DNA of 11,165 nt from an uncultured Lachnospiraceae bacterium (GTDB lineage Bacteria; Bacillota; Clostridia; Lachnospirales; Lachnospiraceae), in NCBI GenBank assembly GCA_947178115.1, contig CAMWXF010000028.1, positions 1 through 11,165 on the forward strand. The letters run 5' to 3'. Shown one piece after another: positions 5,216 to 11,165 of the stretch. The position numbers and the translations under genes are program-made. Position 1 is the first letter of the stretch, and every line of letters starts with the position of its first letter. The notes under the pieces are model-generated. The model was not told where the DNA came from. It did no database searches and saw nothing but the letters and a program-made list of their open reading frames with translations.

Positions 5216-7315
5216 TTAGCTCCTTTGGGCGGAATTATCTGACGTTTCCGCCTTCGGCATATCCTTGATAAATCCACAGTTCTCATCAGAACATACGAGC
5301 TTATTTCCTTTTTGCAGCAAAATGGAACCACAGCGGTCGCAGCGGTCGTTCACCGGCCTCTGCCACACCATGAAATCGCACTCCGGATTATCGATACATC
5401 CGTAATACTTCCTGCCCTTCTTCGTCTTCTTTAAGACGATGTCCTTACCGCATTTCGGACACTCCACACCGATCTTCTCGAAATAAGGCTTCGTGTTACG
5501 GCATTCCGGGAATCCCGGACAAGCCAGAAACCTGCCGTGAGGCCCGTACTTAATAACCATCTGTCTGCCGCAGACATCACAGAACTCATCGGAGAGTTCA
5601 TCGGCGATCTCAACCTCCTCCAATTCCTTCTCCGCTTTATCCACGGCCTCCTCCAGATCGGGATAAAAGTTAGCCACCACCGTCTTCCATTTCACATTCC
5701 CTTCTTCCACGCCGTCCAGGAGCGCTTCCATGGTCGCCGTAAAATTCACGTCCACGATGGACGGGAACGCTTCTTTCATCATATTGTTCACCACTTCGCC
5801 CAGCTCCGTTACGTAAAGATTCTTATTCTCCTTAACGATATACCGTCTGGCAAGAATCGTGGTGATTGTGGGCGCATAGGTGCTGGGACGCCCGATCCCC
5901 AACTCTTCCATCGCTCTCACAAGAGAAGCTTCCGTATAGTGAGGCGCCGGCTGTGTAAAATGCTGCTTCTCATCCAATCCGATCAGGGATAATTTCGTAT
6001 CACCTGTTATCCCTTTCATCATTGTATTATTCTCTTCCTTCTCGTCATCCTCGGTGTACACACTCATAAAGCCGTCAAATTTTACCTTGGATGCCGCCAC
6101 CGTGAATCTTTGTCCCGCCGCATCGATCTTTACCGATGTTGTCTCATAGACCGCCGCTGCCATACGGCTTGCCACGAAACGTTTCCAGATCAGTTGATAG
6201 AGTCTGAACTGATCTCTGGACAGAGACTCTTTGATCTCAAGCGGCGTCCTGCTGATATCCGTAGGGCGAATCGCCTCGTGAGCGTCCTGTATCTTCTGCT
6301 TACTGCTTGGTCCCTGCTCCGTGTCCGCAGCATACGCTTCGCCGTATCCTGCGGTGATAAACTCTTTTGCAGCCGCTTCCGCTTCCGCAGATACTCTGGT
6401 GGAATCTGTACGCAGATAGGTAATGATACCCACCGTACCGTTGCCTTTGATATCTATGCCCTCATATAACTGCTGTGCCAGCCGCATCGTCTTCTGCGTC
6501 GAGAAATTCAATACTTTGCTTGCCTCCTGCTGCAGCGTGGATGTGGTAAACGGCAGAGGCGCTTTCTTCACTCTCTCCCCATTTTTCACGGATGAGACAC
6601 GGTACTCGGCACCTTCCAGCTTCTTTCTGATCTCTTCCAGTTCCTCCTTAGAGGCAATCGTCTTCTTCTCATCAACCGTACCGTAATATTTGGTAAGCAG
6701 CGGTTTCTTCTCGCCTTCCACCGCAAAGGAAGCATCCAGTGTCCAATACTCTTCCGGAATAAAAGCATTGATCTCGTCTTCCCTGTCGCAGATAATACGA
6801 AGCGCTACGGACTGTACGCGCCCGGCACTCAGGCCCCTCTTGACCTTCGCCCACAGAACCGGCGATATCTTATAGCCCACCATACGGTCCAGACAGCGGC
6901 GCGCCTGCTGGGCATCCACCAGATCCATATTGATCTCTCTGGCATGTTTTAAGGATTCTTTAACCGCACTCTTCGTGATTTCGTTAAAGGTAATACGATA
7001 TACCTTCTTATTCTCTAATTTAAGCGCCGCGAGCAGATGCCACGAAATAGCCTCCCCCTCGCGGTCGGGGTCCGTTGCGAGATATACTTTCTCTGCTTTC
7101 TTCACTTCCTTACGAAGATTTGCCAGAATATCGCCCTTGCCTCTGATCGTAATATACTTGGGTTCAAAATCATGATCTACATCGATTCCCAGCACGCTGC
7201 GCGGCAGATCCCGCACATGTCCGTTACTGGCAGCGACCTCATAATTTGCACCCAGAAACTTCTTGATGGTCTTCACCTTTGCCGGTGATTCCACGATTAC
7301 CAAATACTTTGCCAT
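5216..7315 (-). CDS. topA: DNA topoisomerase I (type IA)
   Basis: A 699-residue protein, similar in length to Bacillus-type TopA. It relaxes negative supercoils by cutting one strand through a 5'-phosphotyrosine link. The Toprim domain begins YLVIVESPAKVKTIKKFLG, with the catalytic Glu at residue 9 and the acidic triad in TDPDREGE (D82, D84, E86). The active-site tyrosine is Y300 in GIITYLRTDSTRVS. EELGIGRPSTYAPTI is a further family motif. The C-terminus has three four-cysteine zinc-ribbon units: CDVCGR...CPGFPEC (about 579-605), CPKCGK...CIDNPEC (619-646) and CDRCG...CSDENC (659-680), followed by a short Ser/Asp tail. All catalytic residues look intact. ATG at 7315 has AGGGGAA about 7 nt upstream. 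In many Bacillota topA follows dprA; here a pilB-like gene takes that place. The stop is TAA. Confidence 0.98.
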   Translation of the reverse strand: MAKYLVIVESPAKVKTIKKFLGANYEVAASNGHVRDLPRSVLGIDVDHDFEPKYITIRGKGDILANLRKEVKKAEKVYLATDPDREGEAISWHLLAALKLENKKVYRITFNEITKSAVKESLKHAREINMDLVDAQQARRCLDRMVGYKISPVLWAKVKRGLSAGRVQSVALRIICDREDEINAFIPEEYWTLDASFAVEGEKKPLLTKYYGTVDEKKTIASKEELEEIRKKLEGAEYRVSSVKNGERVKKAPLPFTTSTLQQEASKVLNFSTQKTMRLAQQLYEGIDIKGNGTVGIITYLRTDSTRVSAEAEAAAKEFITAGYGEAYAADTEQGPSSKQKIQDAHEAIRPTDISRTPLEIKESLSRDQFRLYQLIWKRFVASRMAAAVYETTSVKIDAAGQRFTVAASKVKFDGFMSVYTEDDEKEENNTMMKGITGDTKLSLIGLDEKQHFTQPAPHYTEASLVRAMEELGIGRPSTYAPTITTILARRYIVKENKNLYVTELGEVVNNMMKEAFPSIVDVNFTATMEALLDGVEEGNVKWKTVVANFYPDLEEAVDKAEKELEEVEIADELSDEFCDVCGRQMVIKYGPHGRFLACPGFPECRNTKPYFEKIGVECPKCGKDIVLKKTKKGRKYYGCIDNPECDFMVWQRPVNDRCDRCGSILLQKGNKLVCSDENCGFIKDMPKAETSDNSAQRS

Positions 7316-7359
7316 AGCATATTCCCCTGTTTCCTTTTATCGGTCTTTCAACGTGAACC

Positions 7360-7388
7360 ACTATACACTAAATTTATTATGCTGGCAA
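7360..7388 (-). promoter_or_regulatory. Sigma-A-type promoter of topA
   Basis: On the minus strand, TTGCCA (7388-7383) and TATAGT (7365-7360) are separated by exactly 17 bp. The -10 lies about 45 bp before the topA start and downstream of the pilB terminator, so topA is probably an independent unit. Confidence 0.75.
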
Positions 7389-7416
7389 GAGGAAAAAAAT
7401 TAAATAAATGTAAAAG

Positions 7417-7445
7417 TGCCTCTCTGTGTAATCCACAAAGAGGCA
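7417..7445 (-). terminator. Terminator downstream of the pilB-like gene
   Basis: On the minus strand, TGCCTCTTTGTG and CACAGAGAGGCA form a 12-bp stem with one G-U pair and a 5-nt loop (GATTA). It is followed by CTTTTAC and then an AT-rich stretch with a seven-T run about 17 nt further on. The hairpin is strong but the immediate T-tract is short. It lies 36 bp after the pilB stop and ends that unit before the topA promoter. Confidence 0.75.
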
Positions 7446-7481
7446 TTATAATAAGTATATTCTACATTTATATAACAGCTG

Positions 7482-9176
7482 TTACAGATCGAACGAAACC
7501 TTCATCATCTCATTGACGGAGGTGATTCCCTCCAGCACATACTCAGTAGCGCTCATACGCAGCGTATTCATGCCTTCCTCCAAAGCTTTGGCCTTGATCG
7601 CTTCGGCTTCCCCGTTCTTGCTGATGATATTCTTGATGGGCTGCGTGATCTCCATAATCTCGTAAACACCTATCCTGCCCTTAAATCCCGTGCCATCACA
7701 CTTGGAACATCCACAAGGCTCGTAGATGGTAACATCCGCATCCGGCTCAAGCCCCAACAGCTCCATTTCCTCCTCATCCGGCTTCTTGGCTCTCTTGCAC
7801 TCCGGGCAGAGTCGGCGCACCAGTCGCTGTGCAATAACACCCACTACGGAATCCGCAATCAAATAGGGCTCGATTCCCATATCCATCAGACGGGTAATCG
7901 TACCTGCCGCCGAGTTCGTATGTAGCGTAGATACCACAAGGTGTCCCGTGATGGACGCCTGTACGGCGATGGATGCCGTCTCCTGGTCACGGATCTCACC
8001 GATCATGATAATATCCGGGTCCTGTCGCAAAATGGAACGCAGTGCACTGGCAAAAGTCAGATCCGCCTTATTATTTACCTGCACCTGGTTGATTCCGTCA
8101 ATATTTGCCTCCACAGGATCTTCTACGGTGATGATATTCACATCTATCTTATTTAATTCACTGAGCGCTGTATACAGTGTCGTTGACTTACCACTTCCGG
8201 TAGGTCCCGTAACAAGCAGGATACCATGCGGGTTCTGCAAGATATGGTCAAACCGCTTCAGCTCTTTGGGCTTAAATCCTAACTGACTCTTCTCTCTGGT
8301 GAGCGCATTCTTAGATGTAAGACGCATAACTACCTTCTCACCGTATACCGTGGGCAGGATCGAAACACGGATATCATACTCCTGTCTGTCTACGACCTGC
8401 GTAATACGCCCGTCCTGAGGTTTCCTCTTCTCGGCAATATCCATGCCGCCGATAATCTTGATTCTGGCAACCATAGCCGGAAGCAGCCTGATACTGTAAG
8501 TCACTTTTTCATACAAGGCACCGTCTATACGGTATCTGATACGCACCTGACGCTCCATCGGCTCTATATGAATATCGGAAGTACGCTGTCTGACCGCCTG
8601 GTCAATCATTGTCTTAACCAGCTGAACGATAGGAGAATTGTTCACATCCTCACTGTACATATCCTCCTGCTCAGCCATCTGGCTCTCTTTCTCTCTCGCA
8701 TATTCCTCTAATGCGGAATTAACCTCCACATTGCCAAAATATTTGTCCAGAGCCAGCATGATGCTTCTTGTCGTGGATACCACCGGCTCTACCTGAAGAT
8801 TGGTGATGATCGTGATATCATCCATGGCGGCCATATCCATCGGATCAGCCATCGCCACATGAAGCACATTCATATTGTCCGGCGCATACTCGAAAGGAAT
8901 TACCTTGTAGCGCTCCAGCACATTACCGGGCACAAGCTTCAGAATATCTTCCGGTATCGCCACATTCTGCAGATCCACCATTTCATAGCCAAGCTGGCTG
9001 CTTAATGCCCTGGCAATCGCTTCCTCTGTCACAAAACCCTCATCTACCAGGGTTTCTCCCAGTTTACGCCCGCTGCCCTTCTGGCGCTTCAACCCTTCTT
9101 CAAGCTGTTCCTGTGTAATAACGCCGCTGTTGACAAGCACGTCGCCAAGACGTATCTTTTTTCTGTTAAAATCCAT
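7482..9176 (-). CDS. pilB: PilB/GspE-family type IV pilus or type II secretion ATPase with MshEN c-di-GMP-binding domain
   Basis: A 564-residue hexameric motor ATPase of the extension/secretion class, expected at the cytoplasmic face of the membrane. The N-terminal domain (1-150) holds two tandem 24-residue motifs at 9-32 and 38-61 with the MshEN spacing of R, L, G, L, G, L, L and Q (K38 replaces the second Arg). MshEN domains bind cyclic di-GMP. A charged linker follows. The ATPase core has Walker A GPTGSGKS (324-331), the Asp box VEDPVEANIDG (351-361), Walker B DPDIIMIGEIRD (386-397, E394) and the His box HLVVSTLHTN (412-421). A zinc site is formed by C457, C460 and a Cys cluster at 488-493. 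All catalytic motifs are intact. The gene follows a large uncharacterised protein by 86 bp; no pilC, pilT or pilin gene lies downstream. PilB versus GspE cannot be settled from this window. Confidence 0.93.
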   Translation of the reverse strand: MDFNRKKIRLGDVLVNSGVITQEQLEEGLKRQKGSGRKLGETLVDEGFVTEEAIARALSSQLGYEMVDLQNVAIPEDILKLVPGNVLERYKVIPFEYAPDNMNVLHVAMADPMDMAAMDDITIITNLQVEPVVSTTRSIMLALDKYFGNVEVNSALEEYAREKESQMAEQEDMYSEDVNNSPIVQLVKTMIDQAVRQRTSDIHIEPMERQVRIRYRIDGALYEKVTYSIRLLPAMVARIKIIGGMDIAEKRKPQDGRITQVVDRQEYDIRVSILPTVYGEKVVMRLTSKNALTREKSQLGFKPKELKRFDHILQNPHGILLVTGPTGSGKSTTLYTALSELNKIDVNIITVEDPVEANIDGINQVQVNNKADLTFASALRSILRQDPDIIMIGEIRDQETASIAVQASITGHLVVSTLHTNSAAGTITRLMDMGIEPYLIADSVVGVIAQRLVRRLCPECKRAKKPDEEEMELLGLEPDADVTIYEPCGCSKCDGTGFKGRIGVYEIMEITQPIKNIISKNGEAEAIKAKALEEGMNTLRMSATEYVLEGITSVNEMMKVSFDL

Positions 9177-9262
9177 ACCCTTTTACCCCTGTTGCTTTAT
9201 TTCCACTCCAAGTCTTTTTAAGCATTACTGCTTCCTGTTTTTCCTAAATATTTCCCGGTCTG
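9177..9262 (-). other. 86-bp gap between the large protein gene and pilB
   Basis: I see no terminator and no convincing promoter on the minus strand. A 5-bp hairpin (AAGCA, GTAA loop, TGCTT; 9220-9233) is followed by A-rich rather than T-rich sequence. AGGGGT lies 8 nt before the pilB ATG at 9176 and is the likely ribosome binding site. The gap therefore supports co-transcription. Confidence 0.5.
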
Positions 9263-11165
9263 TTACTCCAGATCAAATAAATATGCCTGTAGTACCTGCA
9301 GTTTTGCGTAGACCTTTTCGGTTTTATACACATTCGCCTTGGTCGTATTGGTGGTGATGGTACTCTGTGCCTCGAAGTAAAGGTCCAGTCCGTCCTCGCA
9401 CTTCTTCATAATCTGTTTCGGCACCTGAATATAGTAGATTCTGCCGCTGGTCAGATCGGTGGCATCTACGGCACTTCCGTCCTTGACGCTGTATATGTTG
9501 TCCGGCAGACGGCTGACCGTAATATCCGTTCCGTCCACGTTGATCACCTCGCCGCCGCCATCGTCCTGATAGTATACGTGTGATTCGATCTTTCTGGTAC
9601 CCTTTATAAAGTTGATATCCTCCACCATGAAATAGATCTTCTCGTAATCCTCCGCCGTCATCTCATCATTTAATGAGAAATTATTGCTCCTATCGTAATA
9701 TCTGTAGAGCAGCTTCATCGTATCGGCTTCCGGCACACCGCTCTTGAGTACGCTGATCTGCGGATCCTTGATACCCGCCTGATAGGATGCGATCATCGTG
9801 TTGATGAACAGCTTCGCCTCCTCGAAGGTATACCATTCCCCGTTCGAGTTTTGACGTGCATGACCCATACCGGTGTATGTAATATTGCCTTTGTTATAAA
9901 TATAGTAATTATTGCGCACATCATTGGGCGACTGGGAATAGATCGTCGTCTCCCAATCGCGATGGCCTGTCGGAGAAGTCCTACCGCCGAGACAGTACCA
10001 TACTACAAGATCGCTCTCCCCGTCACCGTCATCATCCGCCGTATAATCCAGCTCATAATACTGCGTATGTGTCAGTGCCACTTCAAACTCATCCTTCAGC
10101 TTATACGGATATTCCGTGATCTGTCCCTTATTGACCTGTGTGGCGTGGACATTATATATCTGACCGTTATTCACCTTCTCCAGCTCACCGTATCTGGTGG
10201 GATCAGTCTCACAGCCATCGTAATTTTCCCAGAACCATGCAGCATCGAAACGGATGTTTGTGTATTTGTTTTCAAATACTACTTCCTGATATCTTTGATA
10301 ATTATTTGACATCAGATTCCATTTGGTATATTGATACTTGCTGGTCGTACCGTTATCCTGCAATACCTTCTGATCCTTGGCGCTGATCAGCGCGTAGGTA
10401 TAGCCATGTACTTCCGGCACCGTTTCTTTTCTGCCGCTCTTAGGCTTGTAGGCAACATCCTTACCGGAGTTTACCACCGTATTATAATCGCCGCTTCCCT
10501 CTTTCAGTACATCACCTCTCTGTAATATGTCGGAATCCAAAATTCCATAACGGTCCATGCCTACCAGAGGACGGACATACTTATTCAGCGTTGCCGCATT
10601 ACGCGTATAATACCATCCATGCGGCGGCCCATAGTACCAATTTAAATCATACAGTTCGTAGTTATTTCTCCATGGATAACCTTTCATCGCCTGATTACCC
10701 TCCCACGGTGCCTGATTCGGGCAGTTAAAGAAGGATGTGGTATCATGACCGAGGAGGACACTCTTACCGCTGTTAATAAAATCAACGATCGCACCCATCG
10801 GTCCGCTCTCAGAATCTCCGTCGAAGTCGCCATACATATCTGAGAAACCTAAAATCAACATGTTGAAATCTTTCAGATAGTCATTATTGGCATAATACCT
10901 GCTCTGGAATGTATTTACATCCATGGTGGTGATCTCTAGCTCAAATTCGTCAGCTATGCCTGTGTAATGCTCACCGTTATAATCCCCGCCATAAATCAGC
11001 GTGTTAAAATGCCTGCCCTTAGTACGTACTTCATAACCCAGGTCAATGACATCTGCACCGTTCTTATTGATCTGGCAGATCTTTAATACCTCTTTCTCCA
11101 TGCCGTTCAGCTTCGTATAACCGCTCATGGACGTATAGATATTCTTATTATCCGCCTGTGTGATC
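9263..11165 (-). CDS. Large uncharacterised protein, possibly DUF5057-like (C-terminal 633 residues)
   Basis: The frame is open to the right edge, so the true start lies outside; the ATG at 11128 is internal. I cannot assign a function. Visible parts in order are as follows. An alpha/beta segment resembles class I glutamine-amidotransferase/ThuA folds, with a hydrophobic strand FNMLILGFSD (10838-10867), then KSVLLGHDTTSFF (10727-10765). An insert of about 280 residues follows, rich in Tyr, Trp and Asn, with a DxDxDG-type loop (DDDGDGESD, 10010-10036). Then GNITYTGMGH (9860-9889) and EEAKLFINTMIASY seem to complete that fold. A beta-rich C-terminal part of about 170 residues ends AYLFDLE. There is no LPxTG signal or C-terminal membrane helix. 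The overall pattern recalls DUF5057 proteins of Lachnospiraceae, from memory only. It lies 86 bp upstream of pilB on the same strand with no terminator between, hinting at a pilus- or secretion-related role. The stop is TAA. Confidence 0.8.
   Translation of the reverse strand, partial: ITQADNKNIYTSMSGYTKLNGMEKEVLKICQINKNGADVIDLGYEVRTKGRHFNTLIYGGDYNGEHYTGIADEFELEITTMDVNTFQSRYYANNDYLKDFNMLILGFSDMYGDFDGDSESGPMGAIVDFINSGKSVLLGHDTTSFFNCPNQAPWEGNQAMKGYPWRNNYELYDLNWYYGPPHGWYYTRNAATLNKYVRPLVGMDRYGILDSDILQRGDVLKEGSGDYNTVVNSGKDVAYKPKSGRKETVPEVHGYTYALISAKDQKVLQDNGTTSKYQYTKWNLMSNNYQRYQEVVFENKYTNIRFDAAWFWENYDGCETDPTRYGELEKVNNGQIYNVHATQVNKGQITEYPYKLKDEFEVALTHTQYYELDYTADDDGDGESDLVVWYCLGGRTSPTGHRDWETTIYSQSPNDVRNNYYIYNKGNITYTGMGHARQNSNGEWYTFEEAKLFINTMIASYQAGIKDPQISVLKSGVPEADTMKLLYRYYDRSNNFSLNDEMTAEDYEKIYFMVEDINFIKGTRKIESHVYYQDDGGGEVINVDGTDITVSRLPDNIYSVKDGSAVDATDLTSGRIYYIQVPKQIMKKCEDGLDLYFEAQSTITTNTTKANVYKTEKVYAKLQVLQAYLFDLE

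Noticed and set aside
7337..7344. ACCGATAA on the minus strand, 7/8 like a flagellar sigma-28 -10 box, upstream of topA.
   Set aside because: No TAAA-like -35 at 14-16 nt, and a much better sigma-A promoter lies just upstream.
9220..9233. Hairpin AAGCA-GTAA-TGCTT between the large protein gene and pilB as a terminator.
   Set aside because: Only a 5-bp stem, and followed by A-rich sequence on the minus strand, so it would not terminate.
9177..9262. A c-di-GMP riboswitch ahead of pilB, given its MshEN domain.
   Set aside because: The gap is only 86 bp and shows none of the conserved GEMM core sequence I would expect.

Overview
The window looks like chromosomal DNA from a motile member of the Bacillota, most likely the Lachnospiraceae or a close relative (an inference). 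The reasons are the CodY regulator, Shine-Dalgarno (SD)-driven starts including GTG and TTG, moderate GC with AT-rich promoters, and a topA-codY-flgB-flgC-fliE-fliF-fliG-fliH order of a kind I associate with that family. Every supportable gene lies on the minus strand, so reading order runs from high to low coordinates. I saw no RNA gene, insertion sequence, CRISPR array or long gene-free stretch; the largest gap between genes is 166 bp.

Region 1 (11165 to 7482): the 3' part of a large surface or secreted-looking protein, possibly of the DUF5057 type, is followed after 86 bp by a PilB/GspE-family secretion/pilus ATPase. No terminator or clear promoter lies between them, so they are probably co-transcribed. 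The ATPase carries two complete tandem 24-residue motifs of the MshEN cyclic-di-GMP receptor type. A strong hairpin closes this unit.

Region 2 (7388 to 5216): topA, DNA topoisomerase I, has its own sigma-A-type promoter.

Region 3 (5178 to 4247): codY, the global GTP/branched-chain amino acid-responsive regulator, has its own promoter and a clear terminator.

Region 4 (4204 to 1): the start of a flagellar basal-body operon, flgB-flgC-fliE-fliF-fliG-fliH, has a promoter with a perfect TATAAT -10 box. It encodes rod proteins (FlgB, FlgC), the rod/MS-ring junction (FliE), the MS ring (FliF), the rotor/switch protein (FliG) and the N-terminus of the export regulator FliH. Gene spacing is tight, and fliG and fliH overlap. 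fliE and fliF are separated by 84 bp that contain a perfect palindrome.

Together the window joins three layers of surface behaviour: a putative c-di-GMP-responsive pilus/secretion motor with a large uncharacterised partner, the nutrient sensor CodY, and the early flagellar operon that CodY could plausibly control. The least described part is the large protein upstream of pilB. Several starts were moved downstream of the longest open frame (fliE, flgC, flgB, codY) because a good ribosome binding site fits the inner ATG.
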